Positions 10,977-21,363 of a stretch of 64,000 nt of DNA are shown here, one piece after another. Source of the DNA: Chitinophagaceae bacterium (GTDB lineage Bacteria; Bacteroidota; Bacteroidia; Chitinophagales; Chitinophagaceae); assembly GCA_013140985.1 (NCBI GenBank), contig JABFRU010000018.1, positions 26,108 to 90,107 of the forward strand. Reading direction: 5' to 3'. Position 1 is the stretch's first letter, and each line of letters opens with the position of its first letter. Below the pieces are notes generated by a model. It had not been told where the DNA came from, made no database searches, and saw nothing but the letters and a program-made list of their open reading frames with translations. A program made the translations under genes and the position numbers.

Positions 10977-11989
10977 CTTTTATAAATTTTATCACTCCGC
11001 TCATAAAAACCTGCTGATCGTCCCACATCGCCAAATGACTTCCGTTGGGACAATACAAATAACGACCTTTCTGCACCAGTTTGCTTTGCTCTTCCATTGC
11101 CTTTGGATCCATCGTATCATGCCTGGCACCGATCATCAGCGTTGGAATTTTAATTTCCTTTAACCTGTTCTTTACATCCCAGTTTGCCAGTCTTCCTGCA
11201 ATACCAAATTCAGATGGTCCCTGCATCATCACATAAATTTCACCATTTGCATGTTTCATTGAACGATTAAATCCATCCGGCCAGGGATCAAGCCTGCATA
11301 AATGTTCATTGTAAAAATGGGGGATCAGTAATTCCATATACCGGGGGTTTGAAAAATCCCCTTTTGCTTCCAATGCTTTTATTTCGGCCAGCACTTCCGG
11401 TTTCATTTGTTTTGCCAATACTTCTTCTGCGTATTTCCCATATTCAGGACAACTCGCCATCATATTCGCAACGATCAACCCCTTTACATTGCCCTGGTAT
11501 TTCAGTGCATATTCCATCGCCAATATGCCGCCCCATGAATTACCCAATACATAAAAATTAGTTGAATCAGCGCCGATGGCTTGTCTCACTTGCTCCACTT
11601 CCTCTACAAACCTTTCCACTGTCCATAAACTGCTGTCTTTGGGTTGATCACTGTAATAAGAACCGAGCTGATCATATTCATAGAACTCAAACCCCTCTTT
11701 CGGAAAAAAACTTTCAAAACATTCCATGTATTCATGTGTCATGGCTGGTCCGCCATGCAACAATAAGATCTTGATGCGGGGATTATTACCAAAGCGTTTT
11801 GTCCATACTTTAAAATCACCCACCGGAGTTTTGATGGGGATCATTCTTACTCCTGCGTATTGTACGGCGCTATCGCCATAATTAAAATATTCAGCTACCG
11901 GCATGGCACCATCACGGCTTTCCTTTTTTGGCGCTTTACAGGAAAAAAAAATGAACAGGGTGGTAATAAAAGAAAATGCAACTCTCATA
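10954..11989 (-). CDS. Alpha/beta hydrolase, proline iminopeptidase-like
   Basis: LLLHGGPAMTHEY, YEYDQLGSYYSDQP, NSWGGILAMEYA. Likely start MRVAFSFITT; ORF open to 12066. Confidence 0.85.
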
Positions 11990-12047
11990 CAACTGATTTT
12001 GTACAAAAGGTAAAGAATTTGTTTAATTTCATTACATCCATCACACA

Positions 12048-12103
12048 CAGAGTACATGGAGAGCACAGAGTGATCAGTCTCTGTGAACCCAGTGATCCCT
12101 GTA
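12048..12103. repeat. Short CACAGAG/CTCTGTG intergenic repeat
   Basis: acacagagtacatggagagcacagag and an inverted ctctgtgaaccca in the divergent intergenic region. Confidence 0.45.
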
Positions 12104-12131
12104 TGATGCCAAATCTATCAAACACAAGACT

Positions 12132-13778
12132 ATGCGTTATTTTTTGCTCCCCCTGCTCTTTTTATCAGTAGCAGCCAACTCCCAAACAAGAGCCGATTCA
12201 CTTCAACTCATTAAGAATACTGTAAAACTGTATGATCTTGAATACACCGATGCCGAAGCCGATTCGATGGTCGGCAACATCAACAATTATTTCCAGTTGT
12301 ATAAGAACATGCACAAAACACTCCCGGCAAATGATATTCCTTTTCCTTTTGGATTTAACCCGGCGCCTGCAGGAGTAAAAGTTTCCAATAAAAAAGAAAG
12401 GATCTCATGGGATATTCCACTTTTAACCACACTACCTGCCAACCGCAATGAGTTGGCTTTTTATTCTATACCACAACTGGCTGCATTAATTTTAAAAAAG
12501 AGGATCAGTTCTGTCGATCTCACCAAATTTTTTATTGAGCGTTTAAAAAAATGGGGCGACACTTTGGAATGTGTGATCACATTAACAGAAGATCTTGCTT
12601 TGCAGCAGGCCAAACAAGCCGATGATGAATTGAAGCAGGGAATTTACCGGGGCATATTGCATGGAATACCTTACGGGTTAAAAGATCTGTTTGCCGTAAA
12701 AGGATACAAAACAACATGGGGCAGTACTCCTTATAAGGACCAGGTGGTGGATATGGATTCTTATGTTTACCTGCAATTAAAAAAAGCAGGAGCCGTTCTT
12801 TGCGCCAAACTTTCTTTGGGAGCATTGGCTTATAATAATAAATGGTTTGGCGGCGAAACAAAAAATCCATGGAATTTAAAACAAGGATCAAGCGGTTCAT
12901 CAGCCGGTTCTGCAGCAGCAACAGTAGCAGGACTTTTACCTTTCGCCATTGGAACAGAAACATTGGGTTCGATCGTTTCTCCATCTACAAGATGTGGTGC
13001 AACAGGATTGAGACCAACATTTGGAACAGTGAGTCGTCATGGAGCCATGGTGCTTTGCTGGAGTTTGGATAAAGCAGGCCCTATCTGTCGTAGTGCTGAA
13101 GATGCAGCGATCGTTTATGCATTTATTCATGGTACAGATGGCAATGATCCTTCTGCCATCTATCATACATTTAATTATACCGGTAAAGTGGATTGGACAA
13201 AACTTCGTGTTGCTTATGCTGAAAATTTTTTCAGGCGATTGGATTCAACAGCACCTGAAAGAAAAGTGCTGGATGTGTATCGTTCACTCGGAGCCAATAT
13301 AAAAGCCATCAACTTTCCTGACTCTGCCATGTATCCCGTTAATCTTATCAGCATTATTTTAAATGCAGAAAGCGCTGCCGCTTTTGATGAATTGACAAGA
13401 ACAAACAGGGATGATCTTATTGAAAGACAGGACAGGGATTTCTGGCCGAATAGTTTCAGGGCGGCCAGAACGATACCGGCAGTTGAATATATTAATGCTA
13501 ATCGTTATCGCTACCAGCTTTGTGAAAAGATGTATGCATTCATGAAGGATTATGATGTATTGATCGTTCCCAGTTTTGCCGGCAGGCAATTATCCATGAC
13601 CAATCTTACCGGTAATCCTGTTGTGGTAATGCCGATCGGGTTTAATCAAAATGGTTCACCGCTAAGCATCACATTGATCGGTAAATTATATGATGAAGCC
13701 ACTATCTTAGCAGCGGCCAAAGCTTACCAGGATAAAACGGATTTTAATAAAAAACATCCGCCATTATTTACAAATTAA
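12132..13778 (+). CDS. Amidase (amidase signature family)
   Basis: GIPYGLKDLFAVKGYKTTWGS, GSSGSSAGSAAATVAGLLPFAIGTETLGSIVSPSTRCGATGLRPT. Confidence 0.93.
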   Translation: MRYFLLPLLFLSVAANSQTRADSLQLIKNTVKLYDLEYTDAEADSMVGNINNYFQLYKNMHKTLPANDIPFPFGFNPAPAGVKVSNKKERISWDIPLLTTLPANRNELAFYSIPQLAALILKKRISSVDLTKFFIERLKKWGDTLECVITLTEDLALQQAKQADDELKQGIYRGILHGIPYGLKDLFAVKGYKTTWGSTPYKDQVVDMDSYVYLQLKKAGAVLCAKLSLGALAYNNKWFGGETKNPWNLKQGSSGSSAGSAAATVAGLLPFAIGTETLGSIVSPSTRCGATGLRPTFGTVSRHGAMVLCWSLDKAGPICRSAEDAAIVYAFIHGTDGNDPSAIYHTFNYTGKVDWTKLRVAYAENFFRRLDSTAPERKVLDVYRSLGANIKAINFPDSAMYPVNLISIILNAESAAAFDELTRTNRDDLIERQDRDFWPNSFRAARTIPAVEYINANRYRYQLCEKMYAFMKDYDVLIVPSFAGRQLSMTNLTGNPVVVMPIGFNQNGSPLSITLIGKLYDEATILAAAKAYQDKTDFNKKHPPLFTN

Positions 13779-13809
13779 GATTTTAGATTTACGATTTATT
13801 CTAAAGTAT

Positions 13810-15489
13810 ATGATTAAAAAACTTTTTACTGCTGCATTTATTGTTTTGCTGATAGCATCTTGCAATACAAAATCGAAGACGGATGAAGGTGGTGAAGCCG
13901 ATCTTTTAGTTTATAATGCTACTATTTATACAGTTGATTCCGCTTTTTCCACTGCCGAAGCCATGGTAATAAAAGATGGAAAGATCGTCGCCACCGGCAA
14001 TAAAGCAGATCTTCAAAAGAATTGGCAGGTTAAGGATTCACTCGATGCAGGTGGCAAATTCATCTATCCCGGATTTATAGATGCACATGCACATTTTGTT
14101 GGTTATGGCAATAGTTTACAAAGAGTGAATTTGGTTGGTACTAATAGTTGGGAAGAAGTGATAGAGAGAACAAAACAATTCACTGCAGCCAAAGATTCTT
14201 TATTGGGACATTCAAATAGCTGGATATTAGGCCGGGGCTGGGATCAGAATGACTGGGCGACAAAAGATTTTCCGACCAACCTGAGATTGAATGAACTTTT
14301 TCCTGATCGTCCTGTATTGCTGACAAGAATTGATGGTCATGCGGCTGTTGCCAATCAAAAAGCATTGGACCTGGCCGGGATAAGAGCCGGCGATACTTTG
14401 ACAGGTGGAGAAATAGAAGAAATGGAAGGCACATTGACAGGAATTTTGATCGACAATGCCATTGATCTTGTCAGCGCAAAAATACCTGCACAAACAGATG
14501 ATGAATTTAAAAAAGCGGTACAGGATGCAGAGAAGAATTGTTTTGCTCTGGGATTGACCACCATCGATGATTGCGGATTGGAATTCCTTTCTGTTGACCG
14601 GATAAAGGCTTTGCATGAAAAAGGTGAATTAAAAATGCGGATCTATGCCATGCTGAGCGATGATATAGAAAAAGCAAATTATAAATATGCGGAAAAGAAT
14701 GGCATCATAAAAACAGATCGCTTGAATGTAAGAAGCTTTAAAGTATATGCAGACGGCGCATTGGGATCAAGAGGTGCTTGTTTATTGGAACCTTATGCCG
14801 ATAAACCTGGTAAGCAGGGTTTCCTTTTAAGTTCACCTGCCCATTTTGATTCTGTTGCAAACTGGCTCAGCAGTAAAGGATGGCAAATGTGTACTCATGC
14901 CATTGGAGACAGCGGTAACAGGACCATTCTGAATATTTATGCCAAATATTTAAAAGGCAAGAATGAACAACGCTGGAGGATTGAGCATGCACAGGTAGTG
15001 AATAAAAATGATTTTGACCTGTTTGGAGCCAATTCAGTTATTCCATCGGTACAACCAACACATGCCACATCGGATATGTATTGGGCCGGTGACCGGGTAG
15101 GTGCTGAAAGAGTGAAAGGGGCTTATGCTTACAAACAATTACTGGAACAGAATGGATGGATACCACTCGGCACCGATTTCCCGGTAGAAGATATTTCTCC
15201 ATTCAAAACTTTTTTTGCGGCAGTTGTGAGAAAAGATGCCAAAGGCTGGCCTGCGGGTGGCTATCAAATGGAAAATGCATTGACACCTGAACAAACATTG
15301 CGGGGTATGACCATCTGGGCAGCTAAAGCGAATTTTGAAGAAAAAGAAAAAGGAAGTTTGGAGAAAGGAAAATTTGCCGACTTTATTATCCTTGATGCAG
15401 ATATCATGAAAACATCTGGTGCTGATATTTTGAATATAAAAGTGCTGAAGACATTTGTGGGTGGGGAGAAGGTTTATGAGTTGAAATGA
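13810..15489 (+). CDS. Amidohydrolase family protein (YtcJ-like)
   Basis: FIYPGFIDAHAHFVGYG, WILGRGWDQNDW, RWRIEHAQVV, PLGTDFPVE; N-terminal lipobox ASCNTK. Confidence 0.9.
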   Translation: MIKKLFTAAFIVLLIASCNTKSKTDEGGEADLLVYNATIYTVDSAFSTAEAMVIKDGKIVATGNKADLQKNWQVKDSLDAGGKFIYPGFIDAHAHFVGYGNSLQRVNLVGTNSWEEVIERTKQFTAAKDSLLGHSNSWILGRGWDQNDWATKDFPTNLRLNELFPDRPVLLTRIDGHAAVANQKALDLAGIRAGDTLTGGEIEEMEGTLTGILIDNAIDLVSAKIPAQTDDEFKKAVQDAEKNCFALGLTTIDDCGLEFLSVDRIKALHEKGELKMRIYAMLSDDIEKANYKYAEKNGIIKTDRLNVRSFKVYADGALGSRGACLLEPYADKPGKQGFLLSSPAHFDSVANWLSSKGWQMCTHAIGDSGNRTILNIYAKYLKGKNEQRWRIEHAQVVNKNDFDLFGANSVIPSVQPTHATSDMYWAGDRVGAERVKGAYAYKQLLEQNGWIPLGTDFPVEDISPFKTFFAAVVRKDAKGWPAGGYQMENALTPEQTLRGMTIWAAKANFEEKEKGSLEKGKFADFIILDADIMKTSGADILNIKVLKTFVGGEKVYELK

Positions 15490-15517
15490 TTCTTCTCAAG
15501 GCGATCGCAAAGAAGCG

Positions 15518-15610
15518 GCGACGCAGCTTTCGCTGCGTGAAATTGCTCAGTAATGAGCAGAACGATGAAGAGTGTCCTCCGGCTTCGCTCAGGATAAACT
15601 TTCAACAGGC
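15518..15610. repeat. Intergenic hairpin-rich repeat
   Basis: ACGCAGC-tttc-GCTGCGT (15521-15538), TGCTCA-gtaa-TGAGCA (15544-15559), then tcctccggcttcgctcagga. Confidence 0.55.
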
Positions 15611-15757
15611 GATGACCGTAGCACTGCAAATCGGTACATATTTTTACTTAACCAAGAAAATATTTATCAAAATTTCTATTAAAAATCCACATTTGTGGAC
15701 AATCATCGCAATCCTACGCTACACCTGAACGTTAAAAAATTATTATGTTTGTGAATC

Positions 15758-16597
15758 ATGAGTTGGACAGAAAGGCGATCAGTTAGAATAGCAATCCTTG
15801 ACCTCTATGAAGGCGTAGCCAACCAGGGCATGCGTTGTATCCGTGAGATAGTAAAAGACTGGGGCGAGGCCAATAATCTTGAAATTGTTTCCAAAGAATT
15901 TGATGTCCGTCTCAAAAATGAATTACCTGACACTTCCTGGGATATCTATATTTCTACCGGCGGCCCCGGCGACCCGCTGGTAAGCCGTTTTGAAGATTGG
16001 GATATTGCATGGTGCCGCTGGCTGGATAAAATGGAACGCTGGAATAATAATCCTTCTACCACCCAAAAGAAATACATCTTCTTTATTTGTCATTCGTTTC
16101 AATTAGCAAGTCGTTATTTCAATATTGGTCTTGTGTGCAAACGCAGGTCAACGGCATTTGGTGTGTTCCCTATTCATATGCTGGAAGCGGGCAAGGATGA
16201 TCCTGTTTTTGATGGCCTGAAAGATCCTTTTTATGCTGTTGACAGCCGGGATTACCAGGTCATTCAACCCAATCATGAAAAGCTGAATGAAATGGGCGCC
16301 AAAATTCTTTGTATAGAGAAAAGCCGTCCGCATGTTCCGTATGAAAGAGCCGTGATGGGTATCCGCTTCAATGATCATATGATCGGCACACAATTTCATC
16401 CCGAAGCGGATGCGCCGGGTATGAGTATGTATTTGCAGACAGAAGAAAAAAGAAAGACTGTTATTGAAAGCCATGGTGAGGATAAACTGATCAGCATGCT
16501 TGAGCATCTGAACGACCCCGACAAGATCATGTGGACACATGCCCATGTGCTGCCCAATTTCCTGAACCAGTGCATTGGGCAGGAAGAATTTGCGTAA
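15758..16597 (+). CDS. Class I glutamine amidotransferase-like protein
   Basis: YISTGGPGDPL, FFICHSFQLASRYF (nucleophile Cys context), GTQFHPEADA (His-x-Glu). Confidence 0.85.
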   Translation: MSWTERRSVRIAILDLYEGVANQGMRCIREIVKDWGEANNLEIVSKEFDVRLKNELPDTSWDIYISTGGPGDPLVSRFEDWDIAWCRWLDKMERWNNNPSTTQKKYIFFICHSFQLASRYFNIGLVCKRRSTAFGVFPIHMLEAGKDDPVFDGLKDPFYAVDSRDYQVIQPNHEKLNEMGAKILCIEKSRPHVPYERAVMGIRFNDHMIGTQFHPEADAPGMSMYLQTEEKRKTVIESHGEDKLISMLEHLNDPDKIMWTHAHVLPNFLNQCIGQEEFA

Positions 16598-16603
16598 ATA
16601 AGA

Positions 16604-16688
16604 TTTCACACAAAGACGCTAAGCCAGCGCAAAGAAGAAATATTCTTGCGTCTTGTGTATTTATCCTTTGCGTCCTTGCGTGAAAACC
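16604..16688. repeat. CTTTGCGTCCTTGCGTGAAA-type intergenic inverted repeat
   Basis: ttcacacaaagacgctaag...cttgcgtcttgtg...ctttgcgtccttgcgtgaaa between consecutive genes. Confidence 0.6.
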
Positions 16689-16724
16689 ATTCGCATTTAT
16701 TATCTTCCCGTAAATAAACAGGCA

Positions 16725-17924
16725 ATGATCCCCGCCATACGTAAAGAATACAACGAAGCATTTACCAAAGAGAAATATGAAGCTTTTTTAGAAGAATTGA
16801 ATACTGCTCATCCGGGTGCAATTGAATTCAGGGTGGCGGAAACACCCATTTTTGTTCCAAAGGATTTTAAAAATAAAATATTGGATGCCTGCGAAAGCAT
16901 TGTTGATATTATTGTTGACCCAAAATTCAATGAGCTGACCCAAAATGCTATCCCTAAAAATTTACGGGTAACCGGAGAAACTTCTCATTCTCATTTCATC
17001 GCTTTTGATTTTGGCATCTGTATCAATGAAGCCGGTGAATATGAACCGCAGCTGATAGAAATGCAGGGCTTCCCTACCCTGTTTGCATATGAAGTATTGC
17101 TGGATGATACATTCAGGAAACACTTTCCTGTGCCGGCCAATTTTGATTGTTATTTGAACGGCTTTACCAGGGAAACATATATCAAACTATTAACAGAGAT
17201 CATTGTTGCTGATCATGATCCGGAGAATGTGATCCTGCTTGAAATATTTCCAGGACAACAGAAAACGAAGATCGATTTTTATTGTACCGAAGAATATCTC
17301 GGTATAAAAATGGTTTGCCTGACCGAATTGATCAAAGAAGGTCAGCAATTGTACTACATGAATGACGGTAAAAAAACCCGGGTAAAAAGAATTTATAACC
17401 GTGTCATTTTTGATGACCTGCAGCAACAAACACCAGAAGTACAGGAAAAAGGAAAAGTTCTATTTGAAGAATTGGATGTGGAATGGTGCCCGCATCCCAA
17501 CTGGTTCTATCGTATCAGCAAATTCACATTGCCATTGATACGCCATCCTTATGTGCCGCAAACATGGTATTTGAATGAAGTAAAACAAATACCGGCCGAT
17601 TTGGAGAATTATGTATTGAAACCATTGTTCTCTTTTGCAGGACAGGGTGTGGTGATAGATGTAACACAAGCTGATATTGATAAAGTAAAAGACCCGGAGA
17701 ACTGGATATTGCAGCGCAAAGTAAAATATGCCGAAGTGATACAAACTCCCGATGTACCTGCCAAAGCAGAGATAAGAATGTTCTATTTCTGGAAAGATGG
17801 CGAAGCGAGACCTGTTGCTACAAACAATTTGGGAAGATTGAGCAAAGGAAAGATGATTGGTGTACGGTATAATAAAGACAAGGAATGGGTGGGCGGCAAC
17901 TTTTGTTATTTTGAAGCCCACTAA
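16725..17924 (+). CDS. Hypothetical protein with ATP-grasp-like C-terminal region
   Basis: ATG at 16725 (upstream TTG lies in a repeat). ENYVLKPLFSFAGQGVVIDVTQADIDKV...ILQRKV resembles ATP-grasp Lys/Gly-rich segments. Confidence 0.6.
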   Translation: MIPAIRKEYNEAFTKEKYEAFLEELNTAHPGAIEFRVAETPIFVPKDFKNKILDACESIVDIIVDPKFNELTQNAIPKNLRVTGETSHSHFIAFDFGICINEAGEYEPQLIEMQGFPTLFAYEVLLDDTFRKHFPVPANFDCYLNGFTRETYIKLLTEIIVADHDPENVILLEIFPGQQKTKIDFYCTEEYLGIKMVCLTELIKEGQQLYYMNDGKKTRVKRIYNRVIFDDLQQQTPEVQEKGKVLFEELDVEWCPHPNWFYRISKFTLPLIRHPYVPQTWYLNEVKQIPADLENYVLKPLFSFAGQGVVIDVTQADIDKVKDPENWILQRKVKYAEVIQTPDVPAKAEIRMFYFWKDGEARPVATNNLGRLSKGKMIGVRYNKDKEWVGGNFCYFEAH

Positions 17925-17945
17925 ATCCCCCTAAAGGGGGACTTC
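17923..17945. repeat. Short palindromic repeat AAATCCCCCTAAAGGGGGACTTC
   Basis: CCCCC-taaa-GGGGG core; sequence related to the element inside the dipeptidase CDS at 9443-9477. Confidence 0.7.
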
Positions 17946-17975
17946 GATATCTTAAAGATTGAAAGTCCTGCGAAT

Positions 17976-18293
17976 ATGGCCCTGATAAAAAACATCAAAC
18001 CCAAAGAACTTGTTCCCGGCATCACCGGTTATTATTGTCATGGTAAGGAAATGACATTCGGTTATGTTGAATTAAAAAAAGGAAGCATTGTGCCGATGCA
18101 TAACCATGTGCAGGAACAGATCACTTATATTATCGAAGGAGAACTGGATATGGTGATCGGTGGCGAAGCTTGTTTATTGACCAATGGAATGTACCATGTC
18201 ATTGGTTCCAATATTCCCCATTCTGCTATTGCCAAAACTGATTGCAAGGTCATTGATGCTTTTTCTCCCGTAAGAGAGGATTATAAAACCTAG
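17976..18293 (+). CDS. Cupin-domain protein
   Basis: GSIVPMHNHVQEQITYIIEGELDMVIGGE...GMYHVIGSNIPHSA. Confidence 0.9.
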   Translation: MALIKNIKPKELVPGITGYYCHGKEMTFGYVELKKGSIVPMHNHVQEQITYIIEGELDMVIGGEACLLTNGMYHVIGSNIPHSAIAKTDCKVIDAFSPVREDYKT

Positions 18294-18296
18294 TCA

Positions 18297-19052
18297 ATGA
18301 GAAAGATATTATTTGTATGCTGCTTTTATCTGAATGCAGAGGTCATTGCACAGGCCGATAACGAGATACAGGTGTATGCTTCGCCCACCATTCAAAAAAA
18401 CTGGACCATTTTTGAGCTGCACAGCAATTATACTTTTAAAGGAAGTAAATTATTAGCTGATCCAAAACAAGCGAAATGGGTCAATGAAACAATTGAGATC
18501 ACACATGGCTTTGCCAAAAATTTTGAGATCGGTTTCTATACTTTCACAGCTTTCTCTCCCAATGGAAAATTTCAATATCTCGGCAATCAAGTACGTCCTA
18601 GAGTAACTGTACCCGACTCATGGAAATGGAAAATAGGCGCCAGTCTTTCGCTGGAATTCGGTTTTTTCCGGCCCGATGATACGACTGCTTTTAACTGGCA
18701 GGGGGAGCTTCGCCCCATCATTGACAAAACAATCGGCAACTGGTATTTCGCTTTTAACCCCAATATTGATTTTGTACTGACAGGCGATGGCAAAGGCGCC
18801 GGCATTGCGCCACAATTCAAAACTGTTTATACCATTAACCAAAAAGTTGGTATCGGCTTCGAGTATTATGGCAGTCTTGGAACATTCAAAGATATTCTGC
18901 CGGGCAATTTGCAGGAACATTTGATCGGCCCCATGATAGATCTTTATATTCATCCGATGTGGGAAATAAACGGTGGCCTTCTTTTTGGATTGACCGAAAA
19001 TTCCAATCAACGCATCCTAAAAATATTACTGGGCAGAAGAAGAGGGAAATGA
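18297..19052 (+). CDS. Hypothetical outer-membrane or secreted protein
   Basis: Signal-like N-terminus MRKILFVCCFYLNAEVIAQA; beta-rich alternation. Confidence 0.55.
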   Translation: MRKILFVCCFYLNAEVIAQADNEIQVYASPTIQKNWTIFELHSNYTFKGSKLLADPKQAKWVNETIEITHGFAKNFEIGFYTFTAFSPNGKFQYLGNQVRPRVTVPDSWKWKIGASLSLEFGFFRPDDTTAFNWQGELRPIIDKTIGNWYFAFNPNIDFVLTGDGKGAGIAPQFKTVYTINQKVGIGFEYYGSLGTFKDILPGNLQEHLIGPMIDLYIHPMWEINGGLLFGLTENSNQRILKILLGRRRGK

Positions 19053-19057
19053 TGTCT

Positions 19058-21343
19058 TTATTTCCTGGCTGTGATTCTTATTCCTGCAAAAAAACGAATA
19101 CCCTGGTTGGGGGCATACACATAGGCCGGGTCAAAAGTAAGAGCATAAGGATTTTCTGAAGTGGCGACTACCTTTCCTGTTGCATCATATTGTACTTCTT
19201 TATCAAAAGGATCATGTGAACGGGCAATGATGAAAGCTGTATTCTTCGCCGGTGTCCAATTCAAAAGATTTTTTATACCGCCGAATAATTCAAGTTTACT
19301 GTTAAATCTTTTTGTTACCTGGATATTCTGTATGCTCCATACAGGCGATTTACCAGGCCTTGGATCAAGTGGTGAAATCAACGGCAAACGCATCGGGCCA
19401 TATATATTTCCTGTGTAATCAATGGTAATAGCCGGCTTGGGAAATACATAAGTGATAGCCCAGGTTCCGCTCCATTTTTCTGTAAGCATGGGAGTTTGTT
19501 TGACCAGCTTTCCGGCAGGATCCTTTTCAACCTTTGCAACGTCCTGTACGGTCATCCCCAGCAATGTTTTAAAACGGTGGCCAATATTCCATTCGACGTT
19601 CAGTGTAATACCTTTTGACATAGCATGACCATCAAGGTTCTCATAAATGATCTTTTGCGGGTCGGTCTCGTAATCAGCAATGATCTGGTTGTCGAAATGC
19701 GAATACCAGGCGGATGCATCGATACTTACCGAATGCGCATTTTTTTTCCAATAGTTGGAATAATTCAGGTTGATGTTATAACTACGTTCCGGTTTCAATG
19801 CTTCTCTTACTTCTACAACACGGGAGCCCGTCAATGCTGCATGGTCTTCGGTAAATAAACTCACCACCCTGAAACCTGTCCCGGCATTCAGCCTGAAAAC
19901 CTGTTTTTCTGAAAGTGTCCATTTCCAGGCAATACGTGGAGTAAAAATATTTTTGTGAACAGGATGATGATCATAACGGAATCCCAGTAATAACTGGTGC
20001 TTTGCATTCAGCTTCCATTCATCCTGGACAAATAATCCTGGTATTGTATATTCCTCTGGCTTGTTTTTCCCCGTAAGCGTATCTATCGTGGCGGTAGAGT
20101 TATCATCGTATTGGTTATAACGTATGGCTGTACCAAATAACATATTGTGAGATGCACCCAACTGTTTATCCCAGATCAGCTGGCCAAAGATGATCTGCTG
20201 TTTACCCATATAAGGGATAATGCCGTAATAAGAATCCTGGTCATGCCCGGTAGCAGAAAAAGAAAAGAACATTTTTTCTGCTACAGGCAATTGGTAATTA
20301 CCCATCAATTCCCAACGTTTCGTGTAAATGCTTTCACCATAAATGCTGTCTGTGCCCCTGAAACTCCTGTTGTAGCGCATGTCCCCGCCCCACCTGTCCT
20401 CATAAAAGAAACGACCCGCCAATGTAGCTATCCGTTTATTTTTTCTTACCAGGCTTAGTTTATTGAAAATCGATATCCTGTGCTGTAATGTAACATCGGT
20501 AAATTGATCGTCGTTCTTATCAAAAGGATGCTGGTAATTGTAATAATTAATGCCCAACAGGGAAGCAGTTTTACTGCCTATTGTAAATTTCGTTCCAATA
20601 TCCAAAGAATGCTCAAACCAGTTTGTTGTCATTGCATTTACTGCAAAGGCAGGTGCCTTTTCCGGCGACTTTGTAATGATATTAATTAGTCCGCCAATAG
20701 CTTCTGAACCATACAGACCAGAAGCAGGTCCTTTTACTATTTCTATGCGGTCTATTAATTGTGCAGGAATACCGAATAGTCCATATACAGAAGCAAGGCT
20801 GCTGACAACAGGCATACCATCAATGGTCACCATTGTATAAGGGCCTTCCAATCCGTTGATATGAATATCGCCCGTATTACAAACACTACAATTTAATTGA
20901 GGACGGACACCATTCACATTTTGCAGCGATTCAAAAAGGCTGGGTGCCGGATTTTTTTTCAGGAACTGTGTTGTATAAACTTCGACAGCAATCGGGCTTT
21001 CCAGTTTTTTTACCGGCCTCATCGTACCCGTCACTACAATTGCGTCTAACTCCTTTTGCAAAGTGGAAAGCAAAAAAAGAACATGGGTTTTATTTCCTGG
21101 AAAAAATGTCGTTGTTTCATAGCCGACGGCTGTCACTATCAGGGAAGTGGATGAATCCATTACTATGCTAAACTTGCCTTTCTCATTGCATAATACAGAA
21201 CGGGAAGAACCCAATAACGAAACAGTTGCCCCTGCTACCGGCTCACCGGTCTGCCCGTTGAGTACATCCCCATGAACAGTACGTTGGGCAACTGCAAAAA
21301 AACTGCATGACATCACCAGTATTACTATTACTATTTGTTTCAT
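19058..21343 (-). CDS. TonB-dependent receptor with carboxypeptidase-like N-domain
   Basis: RTVHGDVLNGQTGEPVAGATVSLLGS, DAIVVTGTMRPVKKLESPIAVEVYT plug, C-terminal aromatic-rich barrel. Confidence 0.92.
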   Translation of the reverse strand: MKQIVIVILVMSCSFFAVAQRTVHGDVLNGQTGEPVAGATVSLLGSSRSVLCNEKGKFSIVMDSSTSLIVTAVGYETTTFFPGNKTHVLFLLSTLQKELDAIVVTGTMRPVKKLESPIAVEVYTTQFLKKNPAPSLFESLQNVNGVRPQLNCSVCNTGDIHINGLEGPYTMVTIDGMPVVSSLASVYGLFGIPAQLIDRIEIVKGPASGLYGSEAIGGLINIITKSPEKAPAFAVNAMTTNWFEHSLDIGTKFTIGSKTASLLGINYYNYQHPFDKNDDQFTDVTLQHRISIFNKLSLVRKNKRIATLAGRFFYEDRWGGDMRYNRSFRGTDSIYGESIYTKRWELMGNYQLPVAEKMFFSFSATGHDQDSYYGIIPYMGKQQIIFGQLIWDKQLGASHNMLFGTAIRYNQYDDNSTATIDTLTGKNKPEEYTIPGLFVQDEWKLNAKHQLLLGFRYDHHPVHKNIFTPRIAWKWTLSEKQVFRLNAGTGFRVVSLFTEDHAALTGSRVVEVREALKPERSYNINLNYSNYWKKNAHSVSIDASAWYSHFDNQIIADYETDPQKIIYENLDGHAMSKGITLNVEWNIGHRFKTLLGMTVQDVAKVEKDPAGKLVKQTPMLTEKWSGTWAITYVFPKPAITIDYTGNIYGPMRLPLISPLDPRPGKSPVWSIQNIQVTKRFNSKLELFGGIKNLLNWTPAKNTAFIIARSHDPFDKEVQYDATGKVVATSENPYALTFDPAYVYAPNQGIRFFAGIRITARK

Positions 21344-21363
21344 TTGTTCAGCTCCCTCTAAAC

